Shown here: piece after piece, positions 37,231-46,007 of the stretch | Numbering within the stretch: position 1 is the stretch's first letter | Layout of the letters: each line of letters starts with the position of its first letter | DNA from: Candidatus Stramentimicrobium fermentans | GTDB lineage: Bacteria; Atribacterota; Phoenicimicrobiia; Phoenicimicrobiales; Stramentimicrobiaceae | Assembly: GCA_012520575.1 (NCBI GenBank) | Contig: JAAYOB010000007.1 | Location: forward strand, 65,820-129,819 | Direction of reading: 5' to 3' | Length of the DNA: 64,000 nucleotides | The notes under the pieces: generated by a model | Told to the model about the DNA's origin: nothing | The model's database searches: none | What the model saw: the letters and a program-made list of their open reading frames with translations, nothing else | Made by a program: the position numbers and the translations under genes

Positions 37231-38382
37231 TCAGATAGTTATATATCTCTTACCTTCAATCTCTTTAATCATATTCTTTAATTCTAAGGAGAGCAGTACC
37301 TCGCTTACCTTGCTGAAAGAAAGAGCGGCTAATTCTGCTATCTCATCTATATGCAAAGGCTCAATAGAAATATAGTTTAACAGCTTCTTCTCATAACCGG
37401 TCAGCTCTTGCATAGTCTTAGATTTCTTCTCTTTATTGTCAATAGTGCTTCCCCGGAACGGCTCTTCTCTTTCCGAAAATTCTTCCAGAATATCCTGAGA
37501 ACTATTTACCAGCTTTGCCCCCTGTTTTATCAGATTATGACAACCGGTAGAAAGAAAAGAATGAATAGAACCGGGAACCGCGAATACCTCTCTCCCCTGG
37601 TCTAGGGCATAATCAGTAGTGATCAAAGCTCCACTTTTTCGGGCAGCCTCTACCACTAAGGTTCCTAGTGACAATCCGCTAATAATCCTATTTCTCCTGG
37701 GAAAATTATTTTTCTCCGGTTTGGTAAAGAGAGGAAATTCGGTTATAACTGCTCCGTTATCCTTAATGCGTTTAGCCAGATTCCTGTTTTCCGGCGGATA
37801 TATTCTATCAAGGCCACACCCTAAAACTGCAATGGTCTGCCCTTGAGCCTCTAGGGCTCCCAAATGAGCATAGGTGTCGATACCCTTAGCTAAGCCGCTT
37901 ATAATAACATAACCGGCTCCAGCCAACTCAGCTGCAATTTCTCGGGCGACTTTACGCCCATAATAGGTTGCCTTCCGAGAACCAACTATAGCTAGACCCT
38001 TAGCTTTTTGCATAATAGTTACCAGTTCTCCCCAATAGTAGATAACCGGTGGTGGACTATAAATATTTTTTAAAATAGCAGGATAACCATCCTCCTTGAT
38101 AGTAATGATTTTGATATCCCACTTTTTTAATAAACCCCATTCCTGCTCCGGGTCAATCTGCTTCCTTTCCGTTTCAATCTTATGTAAAGTCTCTTTCCCC
38201 AAGCGTAGATTTTTTCTAATCTCACTGGTATTCAAATTAGAACTCCAGGCTTCTTCCAGCGAAGAAAAATGTTGAATTAACTTTGAAAGACGGATGGGGC
38301 CTATCTCTTTCACCTTATTCCAGGCAACCCAGTATTTTAATTCTTCTTTTTCCATGTTTCTTGACCCAATTTTTATTTGCAC
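37231..38382 (-). CDS. dprA: DNA-processing protein DprA (Smf)
   Basis: 383 residues. A short N-terminal helix-hairpin-helix-like region (about 15-60) precedes the Rossmann-like DprA core, with G-S-R-K-A-T-Y-Y-G and G-Y-V-I-I-S-G-L-A-K-G-I-D. A C-terminal winged helix (DML1-like, about 325-383) completes it. DprA loads RecA on incoming single-stranded DNA in transformation, but is also widespread in bacteria not known to be competent. It is the last gene of the yicC-to-dprA operon, 6 bases after the PASTA gene. Confidence 0.95.
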   Translation of the reverse strand: MQIKIGSRNMEKEELKYWVAWNKVKEIGPIRLSKLIQHFSSLEEAWSSNLNTSEIRKNLRLGKETLHKIETERKQIDPEQEWGLLKKWDIKIITIKEDGYPAILKNIYSPPPVIYYWGELVTIMQKAKGLAIVGSRKATYYGRKVAREIAAELAGAGYVIISGLAKGIDTYAHLGALEAQGQTIAVLGCGLDRIYPPENRNLAKRIKDNGAVITEFPLFTKPEKNNFPRRNRIISGLSLGTLVVEAARKSGALITTDYALDQGREVFAVPGSIHSFLSTGCHNLIKQGAKLVNSSQDILEEFSEREEPFRGSTIDNKEKKSKTMQELTGYEKKLLNYISIEPLHIDEIAELAALSFSKVSEVLLSLELKNMIKEIEGKRYITI

Positions 38383-38388
38383 TTTCTG

Positions 38389-38931
38389 TTAATAGGCACC
38401 CTTACTGACTAAAATATTCACCCTTCCGCTATTATTCTTATCCTCTCCAGCCATCGGCTCCTGAGCAATAATCATTCCTTCTGGTAATGTTTGGTGTAAA
38501 GCGTAGGCAATGCTTCCAACTTGAAAACCATATTCCAAGAGTATTACCTCTGCTTCAGAAATAGTCTTTCCCGCTAAATCAGGTACCCGCTTGAATGTTT
38601 TAGCTGTTCGAACTTCTACCTCTACCGTACGATTCTTTTTTATCACTGTACCGGCGGCGGGATTCTGTTTTACTGCTATATAACGTTCCCCTTCTTGAAA
38701 AATATTATCATCAACGACGGCCATCTTTAATCCTGTTTTATATAGTGTTTGTCGTGCTGCATCAAGCTCCATTTCCAGGACTGAGGGAACGCGGACATTG
38801 GGAACGGCAAAGACAGACTGATAGACAAGAAAGGCGGCATACCCTCCCAGAATAATAGCGGTAATGCTAAATGAGACCAAAATTAAGAAACGAATAAATA
38901 TTCTCACAGGGTTTACTCTAAAATTACCCAT
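38389..38931 (-). CDS. Membrane-anchored PASTA-domain protein without kinase
   Basis: 180 residues. A transmembrane helix (about 12-38) is followed by two PASTA domains (about 42-110 and 113-180; e.g. V-P-S-V-L-E-M-E-L-D-A-A and V-P-D-L-A-G-K-T-I-S-E-A). PASTA modules bind uncrosslinked peptidoglycan or muropeptides outside the cell. In many Gram-positives the PASTA-containing Ser/Thr kinase and its phosphatase sit directly after rsmB; here only this short PASTA protein is present at that place. It may be a remnant of that receptor or an independent wall-sensing protein. It starts 12 bases after rsmB. Confidence 0.9.
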   Translation of the reverse strand: MGNFRVNPVRIFIRFLILVSFSITAIILGGYAAFLVYQSVFAVPNVRVPSVLEMELDAARQTLYKTGLKMAVVDDNIFQEGERYIAVKQNPAAGTVIKKNRTVEVEVRTAKTFKRVPDLAGKTISEAEVILLEYGFQVGSIAYALHQTLPEGMIIAQEPMAGEDKNNSGRVNILVSKGAY

Positions 38932-38942
38932 AATTATAGCCT

Positions 38943-40325
38943 TCAGCCGACCTTCCTCATTTTAACAATATAAAATCCATCCATATTGCTGCCAGAATAT
39001 CCGGGGACTATTTGTATAGCCTCTTTAATGCTACTATCATATTTAACTAAACCTTTTTCTTTAACAAACTGTGAGCTTTCCCTAACAACAAAGTTGGTAT
39101 TCTTTTTAAGAAACCTTAATATTATATCCTCATTTTCCTCTTTTTCCAAACTACAGGTAGTATAGAGTAATTCTCCTCCCGGCTTTAAATACCGGGCAGC
39201 GGTCTCAAGCAGGTTTTCCTGTGTTTTGTTTAATTCTTTAAAGTAATTCCGACCCCATTTTTTCCATTTTATATCGGGTTTTTTTCTGATTACCCCTGTT
39301 CCGGAACAGGGGGCATCAACTAATATCTTATCAGCTTTTTCTAGATATTCTTTAATTAATAGGCAAGAATCTGCTAAGACAGGTACAATCATATCGATTC
39401 CCAACCTGCTGGCTTCCTTCTGAACCATTTCCAACCTACTTTTGTTTTTTTCCAGAGCAAATATGGTACCTTTGCTCTGCATAATTTGAGCTATATGGGC
39501 AGTCTTTCCCCCCGGTCCACTGCACATATCTATGATGGTTTCCCCTGCTAAGGGGGCTAAAAATTCTGAAGCCAACATGGAGCTCTCATCTTGAATAGAA
39601 AATAATCCCTTCCTATAAATTGGTGAATTAGCAATATCGTCAAAACCCTTTACATTAAGTGCAATATCCGGAAGGAATGGACTCAATTTAAAAGAAATTT
39701 TAAATTGAGTCAATATTTTTTGAAATTGTGCCATATCTATTTTTAGAATATTAACGCGCAAGGCAAGATCGGATCTAATATTACTTGCTGCACAAATGTC
39801 CTGACACATTTCTAAGCCAAATCTTTTTATCCATCTTTCTACTAACCATTCCGGAAAGGAATAAAATACTGAGATATATTTGACCGGTTCTTCTCCTCGA
39901 TCAGGCCAAATGATTTCAGTGGATTTCCGTGTGATATTTCTTAAGACGGCATTTATCATGCCGGCATAGCCCCGGTATGAACTATTCTTTACCAATTCTA
40001 CCGACTCATTTACTATAGCATAATCCGGTATCTTTTCTAAATAAAAAAACTGATAAACAGCAATCCTTAAAATATTTCGAACAGTCAGAGGAATTTGTTT
40101 ATCTTTATATACTAGAAATTGCCCGATAATCCAGTCTAATTTTTTTTTAAAGCGGGTAACTCCATAGCTTATTTCCTGTAGAAGGGCCTTATCCAAACTA
40201 TCTAAACGGTGTTTTGAAAAATAGGAGGGTAGCAAAATATTTAAATATGAATCCTGCTTTTCCATCCTATCTAATATTTCAACAATTAATTTTCTGCTAC
40301 TATTCATATTAAAATAATTTACCAT
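38943..40325 (-). CDS. rsmB: 16S rRNA m5C967 methyltransferase
   Basis: About 460 residues. The N-terminal NusB-like domain (about 8-140) is followed by an SAM-dependent methyltransferase with D-M-C-S-G-P-G-G-K-T-A-H, D-A-P-C-S-G-T-G-V-I-R and the T-T-C-S-L-E-K-E-E-N motif holding the catalytic Cys pair. It methylates 16S rRNA C967 (E. coli numbering). Possible starts are TTG 40328, ATG 40325 and ATG 40307; none has a good ribosome site, and I use ATG 40325. The fmt-rsmB order is widespread. Confidence 0.93.
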   Translation of the reverse strand: MVNYFNMNSSRKLIVEILDRMEKQDSYLNILLPSYFSKHRLDSLDKALLQEISYGVTRFKKKLDWIIGQFLVYKDKQIPLTVRNILRIAVYQFFYLEKIPDYAIVNESVELVKNSSYRGYAGMINAVLRNITRKSTEIIWPDRGEEPVKYISVFYSFPEWLVERWIKRFGLEMCQDICAASNIRSDLALRVNILKIDMAQFQKILTQFKISFKLSPFLPDIALNVKGFDDIANSPIYRKGLFSIQDESSMLASEFLAPLAGETIIDMCSGPGGKTAHIAQIMQSKGTIFALEKNKSRLEMVQKEASRLGIDMIVPVLADSCLLIKEYLEKADKILVDAPCSGTGVIRKKPDIKWKKWGRNYFKELNKTQENLLETAARYLKPGGELLYTTCSLEKEENEDIILRFLKKNTNFVVRESSQFVKEKGLVKYDSSIKEAIQIVPGYSGSNMDGFYIVKMRKVG

Positions 40326-40360
40326 CAAAATTAGTTAATTTGTTAAAAATTCAATCAGTC

Positions 40361-41311
40361 TTATTCAAATCTATCCCCTACTTCCACATGATAGCCATTG
40401 ATGAAGCCAGAGGCATCCATTTCTGATGAGCCAGAAGGGATTACCTTTTTAATAACTACTACCCTGCCATCTCCGGCTAATACCATTATCCCGTTTTTGC
40501 TCAGCTCAATTATGGAACCTGGTTGATATGACCAAGAGTTATCCCTTATCTCTTTCTGGTCTAAGAGATGTGCCTCTACTATTTTAACTCTTCTCCCATC
40601 ATATTCGGTATAAGCGCAGGGTGATAGAGTGAGCCCTCTTATAAGATTGCAAATTTTTCTACTATCCTGCTTCCAGTCGATTCGACAATCATCTTTATCT
40701 ATCTTCCTGGCATAAAAATACTCTTCTTGGGGCTGAGGACATAGGGTGCATTCCTCTTTTTCTACAGTAAATAATACTCCCTCTAGCAATTTTGCACTCT
40801 CTTCTGCCAACCTTGAGCTTAATTGTTCAAAATTTTCCCCGGCTAATATCTTTATTCTTTTCTGCAGAATAATATCACCCGCATCAATTTTTTCATCCAT
40901 AAATAAAAAAGTGATTCCTGTCTCCTCTTCTCCTTTAATCAGTGCCCAGTTTATAGGGGCAGGACCCTTATATTTTGGCAGCAAGGAGGGGTGAATATTC
41001 AAGCAACCATGGGTGGGCAGCTTCAGCACTGTCCCGGATAATATCTGTCCATAGGCAACTAAAACTATCAAATCGGGCTGTAGTCTGGAAATCTCTCTAA
41101 TTGCATCCTCTGAATTTATATCCTCTGGTTGAAAAACATATAACCCATATTGCAAGGCAAGTGCTTTTATAGGTGATGCCTGAATTTTTTTACCCCTTCC
41201 ACAGGGCCTGTCCGGTTGAGTAATGACTGCCACTACGTCTTTTTTTAAGTCCATCAATTTGCTTAGTATTGGTATACCAAAAGAAGAAGTACCAATAAAA
41301 ACAATTCTCAC
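40361..41311 (-). CDS. fmt: Methionyl-tRNA formyltransferase
   Basis: 316 residues, normal length. It formylates Met-tRNAi with 10-formyl-tetrahydrofolate. Visible: V-F-I-G-T-S-S-F-G at the start, the folate/catalytic loop H-P-S-L-L-P-K-Y-K-G-P-A-P-I and the C-terminal OB-like tRNA domain (about 205-316). It lies 27 bases after def, the deformylase that later removes the same formyl group. Confidence 0.96.
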   Translation of the reverse strand: MRIVFIGTSSFGIPILSKLMDLKKDVVAVITQPDRPCGRGKKIQASPIKALALQYGLYVFQPEDINSEDAIREISRLQPDLIVLVAYGQILSGTVLKLPTHGCLNIHPSLLPKYKGPAPINWALIKGEEETGITFLFMDEKIDAGDIILQKRIKILAGENFEQLSSRLAEESAKLLEGVLFTVEKEECTLCPQPQEEYFYARKIDKDDCRIDWKQDSRKICNLIRGLTLSPCAYTEYDGRRVKIVEAHLLDQKEIRDNSWSYQPGSIIELSKNGIMVLAGDGRVVVIKKVIPSGSSEMDASGFINGYHVEVGDRFE

Positions 41312-41338
41312 TATATTGTTTCCTCAACTTTTCTATCA

Positions 41339-41827
41339 CTATTCGATATTTTCTAAATCCCCTTTTAGCATTAATCTCCGGGCAGGGCTTAATCTATCTA
41401 TAAAAAGATAGCCGTTTAGGTGGTCAATCTCATGTTGCAAAGCAATAGATAACAAACCTTCTTGTGTGGTCCGGAATTTTTTCTCTTCTAAATCCATTGC
41501 TTCCACGGTAACCTTGGAAAACCTCTTCACCGGTGAATATACTTCCGGTACACTGAGGCATCCCTCTTCTTCTTCTTTTAATTCTCCCTCTTTCTTTATA
41601 ATTACCGGGTTAATTAATACTATTACTCCCTGCTCTTCAGTATCTAACACCACTATTCTTTTTGATACCCCCACCTGGGGAGCGGCTAAACCAACGCCTG
41701 ATTCGGCATACATTGTCTCAATCATATTTTGTACCAGTTCTTTAATTTCCTCATCAACTTTTTCCACTGGTAATGCTTTTTCTCTTAAAATGGGAGAACC
41801 ATATTTTTCTAATTTTAAAATTGCCAT
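41339..41827 (-). CDS. def: Peptide deformylase
   Basis: 162 residues from ATG 41827 (AGGAG 8 bases upstream; a TTG just before it is less likely). All three PDF motifs are present: G-V-G-L-A-A-P-Q-V-G, E-G-C-L-S-V-P and Q-H-E-I-D-H-L-N-G, which together supply the metal ligands Cys, His, His and the catalytic Glu. It removes formyl groups from nascent proteins. It sits between priA (upstream, 16 bases) and fmt (downstream), the common priA-def-fmt order. Confidence 0.97.
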   Translation of the reverse strand: MAILKLEKYGSPILREKALPVEKVDEEIKELVQNMIETMYAESGVGLAAPQVGVSKRIVVLDTEEQGVIVLINPVIIKKEGELKEEEEGCLSVPEVYSPVKRFSKVTVEAMDLEEKKFRTTQEGLLSIALQHEIDHLNGYLFIDRLSPARRLMLKGDLENIE

Positions 41828-41846
41828 CAATTATTCTCCTCCCCTC

Positions 41847-43829
41847 TCAATATAACTTGATAGGCTCAATATCTATAATTAATTTTACCTTATTTCTTTT
41901 GTATTTTAAAATAAAGGGATGCAATAACTTTCTAACTTCTTCAAAATTTTTATTCTGCTCTTTTATTTTGAGCAAAAAGCAAATCTGGCTATCGCCCATC
42001 TCATTAATCCTAAATAGTTTATCATCTCTAAAGAGAACACTCCGCCCAACCAGCGAGCTTATTGCAGATTGCTCCATAAACTCTCTAAACTCTTGAGCTT
42101 CCTTCCTTACCAATTCTCTATCTGCACCAATAAATCCAATCTTTATAATTTTGCTAAAGGGAGGGTATTCTAACTCTTCTCTGAGCGCCATCTCGTTTTG
42201 ATAAAATAGAGAATAATTCCATTCTTTCAGGGCTAACAGAGTATGGTGTTCAGGTTGACAGGTCTGAATTAATAGGATTTTAGCTTTTTTTTGCTCCCTC
42301 AATTCCGAAGTTACCCGTAACACTAATTGAAAGGTATTCTCTGCACTGTGGTAATCGGGAATGTTTAAAAGGTGGTCTATTAGAATGAAGCCTGCCAGAG
42401 CAGTATGTTGAAAGTCTAACCTATTAATTAATAGCTGAGTGCCTATCAATACATCTATTTCCCCGCTTTTATATTTTCGCAATATCTGCTGTTGTGTCTT
42501 AATATTGGGAGCGGTATCGCTATCAAAACATTGTACTGCCGCCTTAGGAAACATGCGGTGAATTACATCTTCCACATACTGAGTTCCAAATCCCATTGGG
42601 TTTAAAGATTTTTCCCCACAAGTAGGGCAATTCCAATTCTCTTCAATCTTTTTTCCACATTTAGAGCAAATAAAAAGCCCACGGTTTCCGCTTTTACGAT
42701 AAGACATTAAAGAATTACAGTGGAGGCATTTCAAGACCTGGCCGCACTTTCTGCAATATATATATCCGGCAAACCCTCGTCTGTTCAAAAATAAAGCAAT
42801 CCCTTTCTTTTCCCTAAGGCACTGAGCAATCAACTCTTGCAGCTTATAGCTGATAACTCTCTGAAATGATTTTTCTTCTTCCAGATCCACAAAAATAGTC
42901 TGTAATAATTTATTTTGTTCAGTGAGAATCTGTTGTTTTTGAGTCTTTAAAATATAGTTCTTATTAAGACCCTGCCGATAACTCTCTAAAGAAGGTGCGG
43001 GAGAACCCAAAATAACCTGAAAGGATTCTAATAAACCTCTTGCTAAGGCGACTTCTCGAGCATGGTAGCGAGGCATTCTCTCTTCTTTATATAAGCTAGA
43101 TTCCTCTCGCTCCACAATTACAAGCCCTAACTTACGAAAGGGTAGAAAAATACTGGATCTGGTCCCGATAACTATTTTGATATCATTGCTCTGTACGGTG
43201 AGAAAACGAAGATACTTCTGAGCCGAACTAACATTCTGGTTAAAAGTAACCAAATATTTCCCATATTTCTTAACTAATTTTTTCTTGAGTTCACTGTTGC
43301 TAAATTGGTCAGGAACCAGAACTAAAACCTGTCTTCCTTCTTGAATGGCATTCTCTATCATCTGGAAATAATAGAGGTCTCTTTCCTTAATGTTATAGTA
43401 GTGAAAGAGTATTGGTTTGATTAATTTGCCATCACCAATATTTTTTTCTTCCAATATAGAATTCAAGATGGGAAAATCATTCAGAAAACTAATAACTTTT
43501 TTAGGGGATACTTTTGCTGGAATGATGTGAGAAATTATAGTTCCTATAGAACAGAGATAATAACCGGTAATCCACTTAGCTAAGGACAGGACTGCTTCAG
43601 AAAGAATGGGGATAGGGTCAAGAATTTCTTCAATCTCTTTGAGTTCTTTAATGGTACTCTCACAAAAAATATCTAGAATGATTCCCACTTTTTTTTTATT
43701 TCTGAAGGGGATGGTAACCCTTTTACCAACTGCGGCTTTATCTTTTAGTGGTAGAGGGATTTGATAATAAAAACCTTGCTCCAGATTTAACTTTAGAGGG
43801 AGCACCTCTGCAATTTGCACATCTTCCAT
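41847..43829 (-). CDS. priA: Primosomal protein PriA, ATPase motifs degenerate
   Basis: 660 residues (usual about 730-820). The N-terminal DNA-binding domain (about 1-100), the helicase-lobe skeleton (G-T-R-S-S-I-F-L-P-F, R-Y-H-A-R-E-V-A) and the Cys-rich zinc module (C-R-K-C, C-L-H-C, C-S-K-C, C-P-T-C) are recognisable, so the identity is clear. The ATPase signatures are not: the Walker A G-V-T-G-S-G-K-T is replaced by L-F-H-Y-Y-N-I-K-E-R (about 141-150), DEEH is E-R-E-E (240-243), and motif VI (GRAGR) is missing (T-S-E-L-R-E-Q). The enzyme probably cannot hydrolyse ATP or unwind DNA and may act only as a restart scaffold. Its ATG overlaps the coaBC stop (TAATG). Confidence 0.92.
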   Translation of the reverse strand: MEDVQIAEVLPLKLNLEQGFYYQIPLPLKDKAAVGKRVTIPFRNKKKVGIILDIFCESTIKELKEIEEILDPIPILSEAVLSLAKWITGYYLCSIGTIISHIIPAKVSPKKVISFLNDFPILNSILEEKNIGDGKLIKPILFHYYNIKERDLYYFQMIENAIQEGRQVLVLVPDQFSNSELKKKLVKKYGKYLVTFNQNVSSAQKYLRFLTVQSNDIKIVIGTRSSIFLPFRKLGLVIVEREESSLYKEERMPRYHAREVALARGLLESFQVILGSPAPSLESYRQGLNKNYILKTQKQQILTEQNKLLQTIFVDLEEEKSFQRVISYKLQELIAQCLREKKGIALFLNRRGFAGYIYCRKCGQVLKCLHCNSLMSYRKSGNRGLFICSKCGKKIEENWNCPTCGEKSLNPMGFGTQYVEDVIHRMFPKAAVQCFDSDTAPNIKTQQQILRKYKSGEIDVLIGTQLLINRLDFQHTALAGFILIDHLLNIPDYHSAENTFQLVLRVTSELREQKKAKILLIQTCQPEHHTLLALKEWNYSLFYQNEMALREELEYPPFSKIIKIGFIGADRELVRKEAQEFREFMEQSAISSLVGRSVLFRDDKLFRINEMGDSQICFLLKIKEQNKNFEEVRKLLHPFILKYKRNKVKLIIDIEPIKLY

Positions 43830-45067
43830 TATACCGTCAAACCCTTACTCTGTTGCTCAAAATAAGAAACTAATATACCGCAGAGATATTCGGCAACCTC
43901 ATATTTAGTCATGAGGGGTAAATCAACAATTTCTTCCTTACGGTTAATAATTGACACTTTATTGGTATCTACTCCAAATCCGCTGTCTTCTCTGGTAATA
44001 TCGTTGACCACGATAAAATCTAAATTTTTAGATCTTAATTTAGAGAGTCCATTTTCTTTTAATTGACTGGCCTCTGCTGCGAAGCCTACCAGCACCTGAT
44101 TTACTTTTTCCTCTCCTGCTTCTTTTAATATATCAGCATTTTTTTTCAATTCTAAGGTCAAAGTTTCCCGTTCTTCTTTTTTTATTTTTCCATCAAATTG
44201 CTCAGCAGGACGGAAATCCGATACGGCAGCTGCTGAAATAAAGACATCTGCTTTCTTAAAACGGGAGAATACCTCTTCTCTCATCTCTGCCGCGGTATTC
44301 ACCCTAATCGTCTCAATTCCGGCAATATCCGCTAAAAAAGTAGGACCGGTAATGAGAATTACTTCTGCGCCACGCCTTTTAGCTGTTTCAGCCAAGGCAA
44401 ATCCCATCTTACCGGTAGAATAATTGGAGATAAACCTAACTCTATCAATAGGCTCTCTGGTTGCTGATGCCGTAATTAATATCTTTTTATTGCTTAAGGA
44501 ACTCGCCTGGGTAATTCTATTATTTATAAATTTAAGGATATATGCCGGCTCTGCCATTCTACCCTCGCCAAAGTCACCACAGGCCAGGCTGCCCCTTTCT
44601 GATTTTATAAAATTATACCCTTTCTGCAACAAATAAAGGGCATTGTCCTTATAAACCGAATTATTTACCATAACCTTATTCATAGCCGGTACAATGATAA
44701 CCTCCCCCTCAAAAGCCAATATGGTAGAGGTGAGTAAGTCATCGGCTACACCATGGGCTAATTTAGAAATAGTATTGGCTGATGCCGGTGCAATCACTAC
44801 CATATCAGCCCATTGTGCCAGTGAAATATGTCTTATCTCCTGCTGTTCTTCCTCTTCGGTTGAAAAAAGATTGATATAAACCCTGTTTTCCGATAGAACA
44901 GCCATCGTTAAAGGAGTGATAAAACGAGTGGCATTCCTGGTCATCACTACCTTTACCTGAAACCCCTCCTTTTTCATTAAGCGAACCAGTTCGGCACATT
45001 TATAGGCGGCAATTCCGCCGGTAATGCCCAGCAAAATATTCATTTTTCTGTCTGTTTTTACACCCAT
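43829..45067 (-). CDS. coaBC: Bifunctional phosphopantothenoylcysteine decarboxylase/synthetase
   Basis: 412 residues. The N-terminal CoaC domain (about 1-185) is a flavin-dependent decarboxylase with the active-site His near I-S-L-A-Q-W-A-D, P-A-M-N-K-V-M and the mobile S-L-A-C-G-D-F-G-E-G-R-M flap. The C-terminal CoaB domain (about 190-410) joins cysteine to 4'-phosphopantothenate with CTP. Together they perform two steps of CoA synthesis, complementing coaE in this window. The first ATG is at 45067; family alignment fits better with the ATG at 45043 (M-N-I-L-L-G-I-T-G-G). The usual rpoZ between gmk and coaBC is absent. Confidence 0.96.
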   Translation of the reverse strand: MGVKTDRKMNILLGITGGIAAYKCAELVRLMKKEGFQVKVVMTRNATRFITPLTMAVLSENRVYINLFSTEEEEQQEIRHISLAQWADMVVIAPASANTISKLAHGVADDLLTSTILAFEGEVIIVPAMNKVMVNNSVYKDNALYLLQKGYNFIKSERGSLACGDFGEGRMAEPAYILKFINNRITQASSLSNKKILITASATREPIDRVRFISNYSTGKMGFALAETAKRRGAEVILITGPTFLADIAGIETIRVNTAAEMREEVFSRFKKADVFISAAAVSDFRPAEQFDGKIKKEERETLTLELKKNADILKEAGEEKVNQVLVGFAAEASQLKENGLSKLRSKNLDFIVVNDITREDSGFGVDTNKVSIINRKEEIVDLPLMTKYEVAEYLCGILVSYFEQQSKGLTV

Positions 45068-45094
45068 GACTCATCTCTGACAATCAAATATTTC

Positions 45095-45721
45095 TTAATT
45101 ACTACAATTAAATAATCTCATTATTGTTTTATCCTGTTTCTTTATGCGGCATCTTTCACTGACAATAATGGCTTTAAGCTCTTCCACTGCTTTCTCCAAT
45201 TGATTATTAACAACCATGTAATCATAGTATTTGGCCTGCTCCATCTCGGTACGGGCATCTTCCAACCTTTTTTTTAAATCATCCTCTTTCTCTGTTTTTC
45301 TGCCTCTCAACCTATTCTCCAGTTCATCCCAAGAGGGTGGTACAATAAAAATAAATATACCCTCCGGGTACCTCTCTCTGATCTGCATTGCCCCTTGTAC
45401 ATCAATTTCCAGTACCATGTCATGATCTTCGGCGAGTGCTTTATCAATGGTACTTACCAGAGTACCTTTGTAATCCCCATGCACCTTGGCCCATTCTGCA
45501 AATTTATTAGCCTTAATGTAATCTCTAAAAGTCTCCTCATCTATGAAAAAATAATCATGCCCTTCCAGCTCTTCTTTTCGAGGCTTTCTGGTCGTTACCG
45601 AAACTGAATAGCACAAATCCGGCACCAGCTCAAATAGTTTTTTACGAAGTGTTCCTTTACCAACACCTGAAGGCCCGGAAAAAATAAATAAATTACCCCG
45701 TTTTCCTTCCACTTTCTCCAC
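45095..45721 (-). CDS. gmk: Guanylate kinase
   Basis: 208 residues. P-loop S-G-P-S-G-V-G-K-G-T (about 15-24), then S-V-S-V-T-T-R-K-P-R and G-H-D-Y-F-F for GMP binding. It makes GDP from GMP and ATP. It follows remA by 10 bases; yicC-remA-gmk is the familiar Firmicutes order. Confidence 0.96.
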   Translation of the reverse strand: MEKVEGKRGNLFIFSGPSGVGKGTLRKKLFELVPDLCYSVSVTTRKPRKEELEGHDYFFIDEETFRDYIKANKFAEWAKVHGDYKGTLVSTIDKALAEDHDMVLEIDVQGAMQIRERYPEGIFIFIVPPSWDELENRLRGRKTEKEDDLKKRLEDARTEMEQAKYYDYMVVNNQLEKAVEELKAIIVSERCRIKKQDKTIMRLFNCSN

Positions 45722-45731
45722 CTGTTACTAT

Positions 45732-45989
45732 TTAATTATCTCGCTTTTTATAGCTACTCAAACGGTTTACCACTGTCTCCGGTTGTAAGGCAGATAGAAT
45801 AATATGACTGCTGTCAGTAATTATTATAGACCTGGTCGGCCTGCCGTAAGTAGCATTAACTAATCTTTGAGCCTCTTTGGCATCTTCTCTCAATCTCTTC
45901 ATGGGAGCTGATTTAGGGTCCAAGATAGCTATGACCCTTTCCAAATTAACAAAATTTGCAAAACCAATATTCATCATAATCTGTTTCAT
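45732..45989 (-). CDS. remA: RemA-like DNA-binding protein (DUF370)
   Basis: 85 residues with the DUF370 signature: N-I-G-F-A-N-F-V, A-I-L-D-P-K-S-A-P-M-K-R and the A-T-Y-G-R-P-T-R-S-I-I segment. In Bacillus RemA is a ring-forming DNA-binding protein that activates matrix and osmoprotection genes; elsewhere its targets are unknown. The first Met may be at residue 1, 5 or 6; the longest form is shown. It lies between yicC and gmk. Confidence 0.92.
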   Translation of the reverse strand: MKQIMMNIGFANFVNLERVIAILDPKSAPMKRLREDAKEAQRLVNATYGRPTRSIIITDSSHIILSALQPETVVNRLSSYKKRDN

Positions 45990-46007
45990 ATCATATCAAC
46001 CCCTCTC

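Noticed and set aside
41466-41855. 129-codon open frame on the plus strand
   Set aside because: Antisense shadow of def, which carries all its catalytic motifs.
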